NCBI RefSeq assembly: GCF_001458415.1
Contig: NZ_CYSD01000036.1
Coordinates: forward strand, 1 to 33,077
DNA: 33,077 nucleotides
Direction: 5' to 3'
Source: Tritonibacter multivorans
Lineage (GTDB): Bacteria; Pseudomonadota; Alphaproteobacteria; Rhodobacterales; Rhodobacteraceae
Positions 1 through 8,496 of this stretch are shown here, piece by piece. The notes beneath the pieces were generated by a model that worked only from the letters and a program-made list of their open reading frames with translations, did not search any database and had not been told where the DNA came from. How positions within the stretch are numbered: position 1 is the stretch's first letter; each line of letters begins with the position of its first letter. Both the position numbers and the translations under genes were made by a program.

Positions 1-130
1 CCCCCCCGCCTCCCGGCGTCCTGCGCAGCAGGGCGCAACCCCTCTGAGCACCTCTGGGCGCTTCAGGGCCCCGTTGGGCGACGGTCGAGGCGACCCCCCC
101 CTGCTGCGGATCGCTTCAATCGCAGGGGGC

Positions 131-175
131 TCAGTCGCGGGGGATTCAGTCGTGCGGGACTCAGTCGCGCGGGGC
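131..175. repeat. Three tandem 15-bp repeats at the GNAT gene end
   Basis: Three adjacent 15-bp units begin TCAGTCG at 131, 146 and 161 and differ at a few positions. The rightmost unit contains the stop codon of the acetyltransferase gene. Because 15 is a multiple of three, each further unit carries another in-frame TGA on the minus strand. Seen directly; probably a slippage duplication. Confidence 0.75.
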
Positions 176-712
176 GGGGGCATTCCTTTGGTCGTATGCG
201 CCAGGATCAACGGCCATCGGGCTGTTTGGCAGCGTCAGGCGCATCACATGCTGGGGCCCGGCAATGCCGCCGGTGTAGAGATCCCCGGTGTCCTGCATCC
301 CGGCCTTGAGATAGGCGCGAATGGCCGCGGTATTGCGCAGGTTGACGGTGAGCACCATCGCCTCGGCCGCAGGATAGAGCCGTCGCAGGTAGGGGCCCAG
401 CCGGGCCACAGCCGCGCTGCCAAGCCCGCGGCCCTGACAGGGCTGATCAATCATAAAGGCCCGCAAGCCCAGATCGCCCGTGCGGGCAAAATTATAGGTC
501 TGGGGGTATTTGTGATCGATCTTGAAAAATCCGACCGGCTGCTCTGTGCCCGTGCGATCTTCAAAAACCCCATGCAGGTCGACGCCGCGTTCCTCGCTGT
601 CAAACGCCATCTTCACGGTTCCGGAATAGATCACCTGTTCCGGCGCCACGGTGATGTGACGCATCAGAGCATAGTCGTCCTGAACGAGAGGTCTAAAGCG
701 TAAACAGGTCAT
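161..712 (-). CDS. GNAT family N-acetyltransferase
   Basis: A 183-residue protein of the GNAT superfamily, whose members transfer an acetyl group from acetyl-CoA to an amine. The acetyl-CoA pyrophosphate loop is visible as QPCQGRGLGSAAV (family pattern Q/RxxGxG/A). It is followed by a helix and then the typical NLRNTAAIRAYLKAGM strand-helix near the C-terminus. The substrate cannot be told from sequence. The ATG start at 712 has only a weak purine stretch upstream. A TATAAC box about 10 bases upstream of the start could mean a very short leader, but this is inference. The last residues (APAPRD) sit in a 15-bp tandem repeat. It is the last gene read in this direction before the left edge and is separated from pepF by a hairpin. 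Confidence 0.85.
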   Translation of the reverse strand: MTCLRFRPLVQDDYALMRHITVAPEQVIYSGTVKMAFDSEERGVDLHGVFEDRTGTEQPVGFFKIDHKYPQTYNFARTGDLGLRAFMIDQPCQGRGLGSAAVARLGPYLRRLYPAAEAMVLTVNLRNTAAIRAYLKAGMQDTGDLYTGGIAGPQHVMRLTLPNSPMAVDPGAYDQRNAPAPRD

Positions 713-739
713 TGATCTGTTATACTCTTACAAAAGATT

Positions 740-770
740 TGCGGCCACTGGGCTGTGCCCCGTGGCCGCA
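740..770 (-). terminator. Intrinsic terminator after pepF
   Basis: A perfect 9-bp inverted repeat (TGCGGCCAC / GTGGCCGCA, 13-base loop) is followed on the minus strand by an imperfect T-rich tract (AATCTTTTG). It lies downstream of pepF and upstream of the acetyltransferase gene. Confidence 0.6.
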
Positions 771-837
771 GGAATTTGCTTATAATTGCTCATGTTGGCG
801 GGCAGATCGGCGCAGATTTGCCGGTCCGAAGGGCGGT

Positions 838-2670
838 TCAGCCCTCCATGGCTTCCAGTTCGTCGATCATCTCGGAAATCATCGACAGACCTTTGTCCCA
901 GAATTTCGGATCAGACGCATCGAGCCCAAAGGGCGCCAGCAGCTCTTTGTGGTGTTTGGAGCCCCCTGCCTTCAGCATCTCGAAATATTTCTCCTCGAAC
1001 CCGTCGGCGCCAGAGGCATAGACCGAGTAAAGCGCGTTCACCAGCCCGTCGCCAAAGGCATAGGCGTAAACATAGAAGGGCGAGTGCACGAAATGCGGGA
1101 TATAGGCCCAGAAGGTCTCGTAGCCTTCCATGAAATCAAAGGCCTCACCCAAGCTTTCCGCCTGCACCGACATCCACAGGGCATTGATGTCCTCGGGGGT
1201 CAGCTCGCCCTCAGCGCGGGCGGCGTGGAGTTTGCATTCAAAGTCATAGAAGGCAATCTGGCGGACAACCGTGTTGATCATGTCCTCGACCTTGCCCGCC
1301 AGCAGCACTTTGCGCTCTTCCTGGGTTTCGGCTTTCTCGAGCATCTTGCGGAAGGTCAGCATCTCGCCAAAGACCGATGCAGTCTCGGCCAGCGTCAGCG
1401 GGGTCGAGGACAGCATCTCGCCCTGTTCCGCCGCCAGCACCTGATGGACGCCGTGGCCCAGCTCGTGCGCCAGCGTCATCACATCGCGCGGTTTGCCCAA
1501 GTAGTTCAGCATCACATAAGGGTGCACATCGGTGACGGTGGGGTGTGCAAAGGCACCGGGGGCTTTGCCCGGTTTTACGCCCGCATCAATCCAGCCTTTG
1601 TCAAAAAACGGGGTCGCAATCTCGCCCATGCGCGGATCAAAGGCCTCATAGGCCTCCATCACTGTTTCGCGGGCCTCGGCCCAGTTCACCACGCGGTCGC
1701 TTTCCATCGGCAGCGGCGCATTGCGGTCCCAGACCTGCATCCGGTCCAGCCCCAGCCATTTGCGCTTCAGCTCATAGTAGCGGTGCGACAGTTTGGGGTA
1801 GGCGGCAACTACGGCCTCGCGCAGGGCCTCGACGACCTCGGGCTCCACGTGGTTAGACAGGTGACGGCCCATCTGCGGGCTGGGCATGCCGCGCCAGCGG
1901 TCGAGGATCTCTTTCTCTTTGGCTTGCGTATTGTGCACGCGGGCGAAGATTTTGATGTTGTCCTCAAACACCCGCGCCAGTTCGCGTGCGGCTGCTTCGC
2001 GTTTGGAGCGGTCCTGTTCGGTCAGGAAGTTCAGCGTGCCTTCAATATTGTGTTCTTCGCCGTCCAGATCAAAGGTCAGGCCCGCGATGGTTTCGTCAAA
2101 CAGACGCTCCCAGGCGTCGCCGACCACGCCGAGGTCATGGAGGAATTTCTCCATCTCGTCAGACAGCTGGTAAGGTTTCATCGCGCGGATGCGGTCAAAG
2201 ACCGGTTTATAGCGCGCAAGATCCGTGTTGGCGGCGAAATGCGCCTCCAGCTGGGCGTCGTCAATGCGGTTGATCTCCAGCGTGAAGAACACCAGGGGCG
2301 TGGTGAAGACGGTGATCTTTTCCTGCATGTCGGCCATGAATTTGGCGCGTTCAGCGTCGACGGTCAGCTGGTAATAGCGCAGGCCCGCATAGGACATGAT
2401 CCGGCCCGCAATGCCGTTGATTTTCTCGTTGCGCAGAACGCAGGTCAAAAGGCCTGCGGCATCCAGATCGGCCAGCTTGCCTTCGTAGTCAGCAGCAAAA
2501 GCGGCGCATTCCCCCTCGAGCCAGTCGAGGTCGCGGGTCAGTTCCGGGGCATCCGGCGCGGTGTAAAGATCGCTCAGGTCCCAATCGGGCAGGGGACCCA
2601 GCCCATCAGGTCCGCCTTCGCCGCCAGAAGAAGCATGGGCATCGCGCAGGGGGAAGGGGAGTTGGAACAT
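838..2670 (-). CDS. pepF: M3 family oligoendopeptidase (PepF type)
   Basis: A 610-residue zinc metallopeptidase of family M3B, close to the usual length of oligoendopeptidase F. These cytosolic enzymes cut short peptides left by proteases. The zinc site is clear: HELGH with H402, E403 and H406, and a downstream glutamate in LAETASVFGE (about E429) that fits the third ligand. The N-terminal third carries the helical oligopeptidase domain. The start at 2670 is supported by a good ribosome binding site (GGAGG, 5 bases from the ATG). A hairpin at 740-770 ends the transcript. It is a single-gene unit by spacing. No signal peptide is seen. Confidence 0.95.
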   Translation of the reverse strand: MFQLPFPLRDAHASSGGEGGPDGLGPLPDWDLSDLYTAPDAPELTRDLDWLEGECAAFAADYEGKLADLDAAGLLTCVLRNEKINGIAGRIMSYAGLRYYQLTVDAERAKFMADMQEKITVFTTPLVFFTLEINRIDDAQLEAHFAANTDLARYKPVFDRIRAMKPYQLSDEMEKFLHDLGVVGDAWERLFDETIAGLTFDLDGEEHNIEGTLNFLTEQDRSKREAAARELARVFEDNIKIFARVHNTQAKEKEILDRWRGMPSPQMGRHLSNHVEPEVVEALREAVVAAYPKLSHRYYELKRKWLGLDRMQVWDRNAPLPMESDRVVNWAEARETVMEAYEAFDPRMGEIATPFFDKGWIDAGVKPGKAPGAFAHPTVTDVHPYVMLNYLGKPRDVMTLAHELGHGVHQVLAAEQGEMLSSTPLTLAETASVFGEMLTFRKMLEKAETQEERKVLLAGKVEDMINTVVRQIAFYDFECKLHAARAEGELTPEDINALWMSVQAESLGEAFDFMEGYETFWAYIPHFVHSPFYVYAYAFGDGLVNALYSVYASGADGFEEKYFEMLKAGGSKHHKELLAPFGLDASDPKFWDKGLSMISEMIDELEAMEG

Positions 2671-3043
2671 GGGGCCTCCGTTCGGGTTCTTTGATCTTTG
2701 AGTGTTTTTAGATCGATTGGGTCTGGGTGCCAGCTAAACCGCTGGCGGTTGAGAAAACACTTAAGCGGCAGTGTGGGTGATCTCAAGATGTTGTGCAATC
2801 GGATCGGCTGACATCTGCGAAACCTTGGCAGAGGGGTTTCGCTTCGGGCTTTGCCCGAAGCGACCGGCGCCGCGCGCGCCCCTGCGGGGCGCGCGCGGCG
2901 CTACCCCCAACGGGAGCGCGGGCTTTTTAAAGCCCCTGCGACGGGCGGGAGCGCCCGCCTTTGCCCCAGGCGCTGGGCTGGAGGGGGGAGGCGCAAGCCT
3001 CGCTGTTAGGCTGCTGCGCGGGCACAGGCGGAGTTGCGCGGCG
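2671..3043. other. Hairpin-rich spacer without a gene
   Basis: About 370 bases lie between the lipase gene end and the pepF start. The part near pepF should hold its promoter and has a small GCCAGC/GCTGGC hairpin at 2729-2746. The central part is a run of perfect inverted repeats, listed separately. Open frames here are very GC-rich and overlap the repeats, so none is accepted as coding. Confidence 0.6.
2841..2958. repeat. Cluster of four strong hairpins
   Basis: Four consecutive inverted repeats are visible. One has a 9-bp stem with loop TTT at 2841-2861 (GCTTCGGGC/GCCCGAAGC). One has a perfect 16-bp all-GC stem with a 3-base loop at 2867-2901. One has a 7-bp stem at 2920-2935 (GGGCTTT/AAAGCCC). 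One has a 6-bp stem around 2943-2958 (GGCGGG/CCCGCC). The third could terminate minus-strand transcription of the lipase gene, but there is no long T run. The block resembles dispersed palindromic elements, which is inference. Confidence 0.8.
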
Positions 3044-3988
3044 TTAGGCGCTGAACAGCTCTGCCAGGCGGTTGTGCAGAGTGTCGCGGATGTCTTTGCG
3101 TTCCAGCAGAACCTCGTGACGTCCGCCGGGGATTTCGAACAGTTCCCCGCCGGGCCAGCGGGACATGCGGTCCCGGATCGCGCCCATATGAACGATCTGC
3201 TCATCCGCGCCGAGGAAGGTGATGCAGGGCAGATCCGGCGAAGGTTTCGCGGCCAAGGCCCTGCATTCCTGCATGGCTTCGGCCAGCCAATTGATTGTTG
3301 GTCCCCCCAGCCCGAGGCCGGGATAGGTGGCGACCTGCATCCGAATGTAGTCAAACATCTCTGCGTCCGAGGTCAGGCTGTTGTCCTCAAACGGCGCGGT
3401 CAGCACATAGCTTTGGATCGATAGGGTCGGGGCGAGCTTGTTGCTGATGCCCAGATGCCCGCCAAAGCGCGCCAGAAAATTCGCCAGCGGCTGCAACATC
3501 GGCGGGATTCGGATGCCCCACATCGGTCCGGTAAAGGCGCAGGCTTTGACATCGAGCCCCTCGTACAGGGCGCGCAGCCCAATGCCGCCGCCCATCGAAT
3601 GGCCCACCATATACCAGGGCTTTGGCAGCCCTTCGGCTTCGGCATAGCGCACTACGGCGGCCACATCGTGCTGAAAATCGCGGAAATGCTCCACATGGCC
3701 CAGGCGCGGCTCGGCCAGCATACGGTCGGCCAGCCCCTGGCCGCGCCAGTCGATCGCCAGCGTCGCATAGCCGCGCGCACAAAGATCCGCGGCCGAGCGC
3801 CCATATTTTTCGATAAATTCGGTGCGGCCGGGGAACATAAGCACCGTTCCCTTTGGCGCAGTACCTGATGCGGCAGGCCAATGGCCTACGCGGATGCGCA
3901 GGCCATCAGCGGTGATCATCCAGCGGGCAGAGCCACCATCCGGCCCCTTTGCAACATCCGCAAGAAACGGGGCGGGGCTCATGTCCAT
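3044..3988 (-). CDS. Alpha/beta hydrolase, lysophospholipase / monoacylglycerol lipase-like
   Basis: A 314-residue serine hydrolase of the PldB / monoacylglycerol-lipase group (Hydrolase_4 type). The nucleophile elbow is GHSMGG with S131. The acid is probably D262 in FLGADEQIV and the histidine H291 in GGRHEVLL, giving a complete catalytic triad. The oxyanion region FPGRTEFIEKYG near residue 52 fits the family pattern. It probably hydrolyses lysophospholipids or monoacylglycerols, but the exact substrate is unknown. The ATG at 3988 has AAGGA 9 bases upstream. It lies 17 bases after the SCP2 gene on the same strand, so the two probably form an operon concerned with lipids. Confidence 0.9.
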   Translation of the reverse strand: MDMSPAPFLADVAKGPDGGSARWMITADGLRIRVGHWPAASGTAPKGTVLMFPGRTEFIEKYGRSAADLCARGYATLAIDWRGQGLADRMLAEPRLGHVEHFRDFQHDVAAVVRYAEAEGLPKPWYMVGHSMGGGIGLRALYEGLDVKACAFTGPMWGIRIPPMLQPLANFLARFGGHLGISNKLAPTLSIQSYVLTAPFEDNSLTSDAEMFDYIRMQVATYPGLGLGGPTINWLAEAMQECRALAAKPSPDLPCITFLGADEQIVHMGAIRDRMSRWPGGELFEIPGGRHEVLLERKDIRDTLHNRLAELFSA

Positions 3989-4005
3989 CTGGGAGATCCT
4001 TTCGA

Positions 4006-4293
4006 TTAGGCCAGCAGGGAGGCCAGCTTCATGGCAACACCCATGTCCCCATCGATGGAGAGCTTGCCCCCCATGAAGGCTGCGGTCGGGTTCAGTTCGC
4101 CCGACAGGATCTCCTGAAACACGTCGGGGTCTGCGGTCATGGTGACTTCGGTTTCGTCGTCACCGATGCGCACGCCGTCGGCGTCCAGGATCAGCGCGCC
4201 AACGCCGGTCAGTTCGAATTTCGCAGAGGAGTCAAAGCCGCCGTCCAGCTTGGCGTTCAGTGCTTCGACAGCGGAGTTGAGAAGATCGCTCAT
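4006..4293 (-). CDS. SCP2 sterol-binding domain protein
   Basis: A 95-residue single-domain protein resembling SCP2 lipid carriers: the alternation of GVGALILDADGVRIGD, a TVTMTADPDVF-like stretch and the end FMGGKLSIDGDMGVAMKLASLL is typical. Such proteins bind fatty acyl or sterol-like ligands and are often encoded beside lipid enzymes. The ATG at 4293 is preferred over an upstream in-frame start at 4353 because AAGGA lies 7 bases before it. The protein start MSDLLNSAVEALN also fits family N-termini. It is the first gene of the likely two-gene unit with the lipase. Confidence 0.85.
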   Translation of the reverse strand: MSDLLNSAVEALNAKLDGGFDSSAKFELTGVGALILDADGVRIGDDETEVTMTADPDVFQEILSGELNPTAAFMGGKLSIDGDMGVAMKLASLLA

Positions 4294-4405
4294 GGGTCTA
4301 TCCTTGATCGGGTCATTTGTACGGATTGCACAAAGTTCTGAAGCTTTTGTCACGGCGTGTCACACGAGAGTGGAAATCCGCCGCGACGGGGTTACACTCA
4401 AACTT

Positions 4406-5053
4406 ATGCGCACAAAGCCCCGCAAGAACAAATCTATCGTCACGGCACTGGCTGTAACAGTCACGTTTTCCTGCCCTAACCTTGCGTCAACGCAAGGAGA
4501 ATTGCTGCCTGTGCCCGGGGACGGGGGCGGCGGTGGTCGCGGGGAATCGGGAGAGGCGGCGCTTTTGAACCTGCGCGGGCTGCAGGAACCGGACCTGCTG
4601 GCGGCGCTGGCGGTGACGGATGCGCGCAATGCCCAGCGGATCGCGCGCGAATTGTCAGCCCTGTGGGACCGCAGCGGATCGCCCGCCATGGATTTGTTGC
4701 TGCGCCGGGGGCGTGACGCGCTGGAACGCGGCGAGGCCGATGTGGCGCTGGAACATCTGACCGCGCTGACCGATCACGCGCCGGGCTTTGCCCGTGGCTG
4801 GTCCGAACGGGCGCGGGTCTTTGCGGCAACGGGCCGCTTTGGTCCGGCTGCCGCGGATCTGGAGCGCGCGCTGGCCTTGAACCCGCAGGACTATGACGCC
4901 ATCTTCGCCCTTGGACAGATGTGGGAGTTTTTTGAGAACCCCGAGAAAGCCCATGCGGCCTATGGGCGGGCCAAGGCTATACATCCCCACCACGAAGAAG
5001 TAACCAAGGCGCTGGACCGGCTGTCCGACGCGGTTCTTGGCGAGCCCCTTTAA
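4406..5053 (+). CDS. Exported TPR-repeat protein
   Basis: A 215-residue protein with a basic N-terminus and a hydrophobic stretch (IVTALAVTVTFSC, about residues 11-23) that looks like a signal peptide. A glycine-rich linker and then tetratricopeptide repeats follow (about residues 85-205; for example the ARVFAATGRFGPAAADLERALALNP unit). TPRs bind proteins; the partner is unknown. A longer frame begins at 4139 but would run antisense through the SCP2 gene. The ATG at 4406 is chosen because it gives the signal peptide. The ribosome site is weak. The gene is divergent from the SCP2 gene and 62 bases ahead of the helicase gene. Confidence 0.8.
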   Translation: MRTKPRKNKSIVTALAVTVTFSCPNLASTQGELLPVPGDGGGGGRGESGEAALLNLRGLQEPDLLAALAVTDARNAQRIARELSALWDRSGSPAMDLLLRRGRDALERGEADVALEHLTALTDHAPGFARGWSERARVFAATGRFGPAAADLERALALNPQDYDAIFALGQMWEFFENPEKAHAAYGRAKAIHPHHEEVTKALDRLSDAVLGEPL

Positions 5054-5115
5054 CGACAGCCCCTTATAATGCCGCCTGTTGGGAATCCTGACGGGCACGC
5101 GCGGAGTTTGATGCA

Positions 5116-8031
5116 ATGACGACTGCATCTCGGGTTGTGGCCGTACTTGGCCCGACCAATACAGGCAAAACCCACTACGCGATCGAGCGTATGCTGGCCT
5201 ATCGAACCGGTGTTATGGGGTTTCCGCTGCGCCTTCTGGCACGCGAGGTTTACGACAAAATCGTCAAACTGCGCGGCCCATCCGTGGTGGCGCTGGTCAC
5301 CGGCGAAGAACGGATCGTGCCGCCGCGCGCGCAGTATTGGATCTGCACCGTGGAAGCCATGCCCGAGGGCATGGGCACCGATTTTCTGGCGATTGACGAA
5401 ATCCAGCTGTGTGCCGACCCGGAACGGGGCCATGTGTTCACCGACCGGCTGCTGCGGGCCCGTGGTACGCGTGAGACGCTGTTTCTGGGCGCCGACACCA
5501 TGCGCGGGCCGATTTCTGAACTGATTTCGGGTGTCGAGTTCATGCGCCGCGAGCGGATGTCGGATCTTTTGTATTCCGGGTCCAAGAAGATCAGCCGGAT
5601 GCCGCCGCGGTCGGCCATTGTTGGGTTCTCGGTGGACAATGTCTATGCCATTGCCGAGCTGATCCGCCGCCAGAAGGGCGGGGCGGCTGTGGTTATGGGC
5701 GCGCTGTCCCCGCGCACGCGTAATGCGCAGGTCGAACTGTATCAAAACGGCGAGGTTGATTATCTGGTCGCCACCGATGCTATTGGCATGGGGCTGAACC
5801 TCGATATTGACCATGTGGCGTTTTCCTCCACCGTGAAATTCGATGGCCGCCGGATGCGCCCCTTGGCACCCAATGAACTGGCCCAGATTGCAGGCCGGGC
5901 CGGGCGCGGCATGAGCCACGGCACCTTTGGGGTCACGGGCGATGCGCGCCCCCTGGAAGAGGGCGTGGCGACCGCGATTATGGAGCACCGCTTTACGCCG
6001 CTGAAGAAACTCAACTGGCGGTCGGCGGATCTGCGCTTTGGCACCATCGATGCGTTGATTGATTCGCTTGAGGTCGGCCCGACCGATCCGGTTCTGATGA
6101 AGGCGCGGGAAGCCGATGATCTTATGGCGCTTAAATCCCTTGCGCAGGATTCCGCCATGCGCGACCGGGCCGCAAACGCCCAGTCTGTGCGGCTTTTGTG
6201 GGATGTGTGTCGGATTCCGGACTTTCGCGGGATCAGCCATGCAGAGCATTCTTCCCTGCTTTCGGGCATATATGCTTACCTACATGAGGGGGGTGTGGTC
6301 CCCGATGACTGGTTTGCGCGGCAGATTCGTCGCATTGACCGGACGGACGGCGACATTGACACATTGTCGAAACGTCTGAGCTTTATCCGCACTTGGACTT
6401 ACGTGGCCCAGCGAAACGGCTGGCTGCGTGACGAAAGTCATTGGCGCGGGGAAACGCGCGCTGTAGAAGACAGGCTATCGGATGCATTGCATATGCGTCT
6501 GACTCAGCGATTTGTGGACCGGCGCACCTCTGTGTTGTTGCGGCGGCTCAAACAGAAGGAGGCCCTTTTGGCCGAAGTAAATGATAATGGTGAAGTGACC
6601 GTCGAAGGCGAATTCGTCGGGAAGCTTGAAGGGTTCCGGTTCTCGCCGGACAAAACCGCGCAGGGTGCAGAAGCCAAAGCGCTGAAGTCTGCGTCGTTGC
6701 AGGCACTGGCGCCGCAGTATCACCTGCGTGCGGATCGGTTCTATAACGCCCCCGACACCGAAATTGATTTCACCGATCAGGGCGGCCTGATGTGGGGTGA
6801 ACATGCGGTTGGTAAGCTGGTTGCCGGCGCCGATCCGTTGTCCCCGATGGTCGAGGTTTTTGTCGACGACACCGCGGGCGCAGACGTCGCCCAGAAGGTG
6901 GAACGCCGCCTGCAGCATTTCATCACCCGCAAGATTGCCGCGCTGTTTGAACCGCTGCAAAATCTGCAAAATGACGAAGCGCTGACCGGTCTGGCCCGTG
7001 GCTTTGCCTTCCGTATGGTCGAAAGCCTTGGCGTGCTGCCGCGTGCGGCGGTGCAGCAAGAGGTCAAAGATCTGGATCAGGACGCCCGTGGCGCGCTGCG
7101 CAAGCACGGCATCCGCTTTGGTCAGTTCACCATCTTTATGCCGCTGCTGCTGAAGCCCGCGCCGACCCGTCTGCGTCTGGTGCTGTGGTCGCTGGCAAAC
7201 GGTTTGCAGGAATTCCCCGAAGCGCCGCCTCCGGGTCTGGTCACTGTTCCTTCCGCCAAGGATGCGCCCGAGGGCTATGACACCATGTCCGGCTACCGTG
7301 CCGCGGGCGAACGGATGATCCGCATCGACATGCTGGAGCGTCTGGCGGACCTTTTGCGCGCCGAAGACAGCCGGGGTGGGTTTGAAGCCAAGCCCGACAT
7401 GCTGTCGATCACCGGCATGACGCTGGAGCAGTTTGCGGACCTGATGCAGGGTCTGGGCTATCGCGCCGAAAAAGGCGAACGCGTCAAAGTGAAAGCCGCC
7501 CCGGAAGCTGCTGCAGAAGCCCCTGCTGATGCAGCCGGTGACGCACCCGCCGAAGGCGAAGCTGTTGAAGCAGCCGCGGAAACACCTGCTGAAGCCCCGG
7601 TTGAAGCGCCTGCTGAAACCTCTGCAGATGTTGCTGAGGCACCGGCTGCCGCGGATGCAGAGGCTGCCGAAGCTCCGGCTGAAGCCGCCGCAGATGCGCC
7701 TGCTGCCGATGCAGATGCAGCCGAGGAGATGGAAGTCTTCTTCACCTTCACATGGGGTCGCACCCAACGCGGCAACAGCCGTGGCCCGCGTCAGGGGAAC
7801 CGCGAAGGTGGTCGCCAGAACGCTCAGGGCGGCAACCGCCGTGAGGCTGGCAACCGCGAAGGTGGTAAAGGCCGTGGTAAGCCGGGTGGCAAACCGGGCG
7901 GTAAGGGCAAGGGCCCGCGTAAGGATCAGGGTGCAAAAACCTACTCCGCACGTCCGCCGAAGAAAGAAAAGGCCATCGATCCTGATAACCCCTTTGCAGC
8001 AGCGCTGATGGGGCTGAAGCAGGGTGACTAA
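5116..8031 (+). CDS. Suv3-like ATP-dependent RNA/DNA helicase with disordered C-terminal tail
   Basis: A 971-residue superfamily 2 helicase of the Suv3 type. Walker A is GPTNTGKT (residues 12-19), Walker B/motif II DEIQ (94-97), motif V ATDAIGMGLN (219-228) and motif VI QIAGRAGR (257-264). The relation to mitochondrial Suv3, which works with RNA decay enzymes, suggests a role in RNA turnover; this is inference. After about residue 790 an Ala/Glu/Pro low-complexity linker of roughly 75 residues begins. Then come EEMEVFFTFTWGR (from 870), a Gly/Arg/Lys-rich stretch that looks RNA-binding, and a short conserved-looking end (IDPDNPFAAALMGLK). A GGAG about 10 bases upstream supports the ATG. The S4-domain gene starts 6 bases after its stop, so the two are co-transcribed. 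Confidence 0.92.
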   Translation: MTTASRVVAVLGPTNTGKTHYAIERMLAYRTGVMGFPLRLLAREVYDKIVKLRGPSVVALVTGEERIVPPRAQYWICTVEAMPEGMGTDFLAIDEIQLCADPERGHVFTDRLLRARGTRETLFLGADTMRGPISELISGVEFMRRERMSDLLYSGSKKISRMPPRSAIVGFSVDNVYAIAELIRRQKGGAAVVMGALSPRTRNAQVELYQNGEVDYLVATDAIGMGLNLDIDHVAFSSTVKFDGRRMRPLAPNELAQIAGRAGRGMSHGTFGVTGDARPLEEGVATAIMEHRFTPLKKLNWRSADLRFGTIDALIDSLEVGPTDPVLMKAREADDLMALKSLAQDSAMRDRAANAQSVRLLWDVCRIPDFRGISHAEHSSLLSGIYAYLHEGGVVPDDWFARQIRRIDRTDGDIDTLSKRLSFIRTWTYVAQRNGWLRDESHWRGETRAVEDRLSDALHMRLTQRFVDRRTSVLLRRLKQKEALLAEVNDNGEVTVEGEFVGKLEGFRFSPDKTAQGAEAKALKSASLQALAPQYHLRADRFYNAPDTEIDFTDQGGLMWGEHAVGKLVAGADPLSPMVEVFVDDTAGADVAQKVERRLQHFITRKIAALFEPLQNLQNDEALTGLARGFAFRMVESLGVLPRAAVQQEVKDLDQDARGALRKHGIRFGQFTIFMPLLLKPAPTRLRLVLWSLANGLQEFPEAPPPGLVTVPSAKDAPEGYDTMSGYRAAGERMIRIDMLERLADLLRAEDSRGGFEAKPDMLSITGMTLEQFADLMQGLGYRAEKGERVKVKAAPEAAAEAPADAAGDAPAEGEAVEAAAETPAEAPVEAPAETSADVAEAPAAADAEAAEAPAEAAADAPAADADAAEEMEVFFTFTWGRTQRGNSRGPRQGNREGGRQNAQGGNRREAGNREGGKGRGKPGGKPGGKGKGPRKDQGAKTYSARPPKKEKAIDPDNPFAAALMGLKQGD

Positions 8032-8037
8032 GGTCCG

Positions 8038-8424
8038 ATGACACCACCGGAGACCGCAGGCGCGGGCAAGCTCCGCATCGACAAATGGCTGTGGCATGCG
8101 CGGTTTTACAAAACCCGCTCGCTGGCTGCCAAACAGGTTGGTGCAGGGCATGTGCGCGTCAACGGCTCCAAGGTGTTGAAGCCATCTCAGAACGTCTCCC
8201 CCGGGGACGTTCTGACCTTTCCGCAGGGTCATCTGGTGCGTGTTGTGCGCATCCTTGCCCTGTCAGATCGTCGCGGCCCCGCACCCGAAGCGCAGGCGCT
8301 TTACGACGATATGACCGAAGTGCAGGAAAAGCGTCCACAAAACCCCAAATTTGAGGGAAAAGGTCGCCCTGACAAGAAATCCCGTAGGGCGCTTGACCTT
8401 AGTCGCGTATGGGAAGGTGATTGA
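8038..8424 (+). CDS. hslR: S4-domain RNA-binding protein, Hsp15-like
   Basis: A 128-residue protein with an S4 RNA-binding fold at about residues 10-70 (RIDKWLWHARFYKTRSLAAK, then VRVNGSKVLKPSQNVSPGDVLTF) and a basic tail. E. coli Hsp15 binds stalled 50S subunits that carry nascent chains; the same role is possible here. It starts 6 bases after the helicase stop, making a two-gene RNA-handling unit. A small hairpin follows the stop. Confidence 0.88.
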   Translation: MTPPETAGAGKLRIDKWLWHARFYKTRSLAAKQVGAGHVRVNGSKVLKPSQNVSPGDVLTFPQGHLVRVVRILALSDRRGPAPEAQALYDDMTEVQEKRPQNPKFEGKGRPDKKSRRALDLSRVWEGD

Positions 8425-8445
8425 GCTCTTGCAGAGCTTTCTTTT
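8424..8445 (+). terminator. Weak terminator after the S4-domain gene
   Basis: AGCTC-TTGCA-GAGCT forms a 5-bp hairpin overlapping the stop codon, followed by TTCTTTT. The stem is short, so some read-through into fdxA is likely. Confidence 0.45.
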
Positions 8446-8496
8446 GTGGATTAGCTAAAGCGCTTAACGCGAAACTCGAGACTAAGGCACCTGCCA

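Noticed and set aside
712-2694. Long open frame of 660 codons antisense to pepF
   Set aside because: It lies opposite a clear M3 peptidase with HELGH. It is rich in His, Gln and Arg with no family motif, the usual antisense pattern of high-GC genes.
5050-6249. Open frame of 399 codons antisense to the helicase gene
   Set aside because: It is opposite the conserved helicase motifs, has a His/Arg-rich composition and no ribosome site.
6475-8232. Open frame of 585 codons antisense to the helicase 3' part
   Set aside because: Its composition follows from the repetitive Ala/Glu tail read in reverse; no domain is visible.
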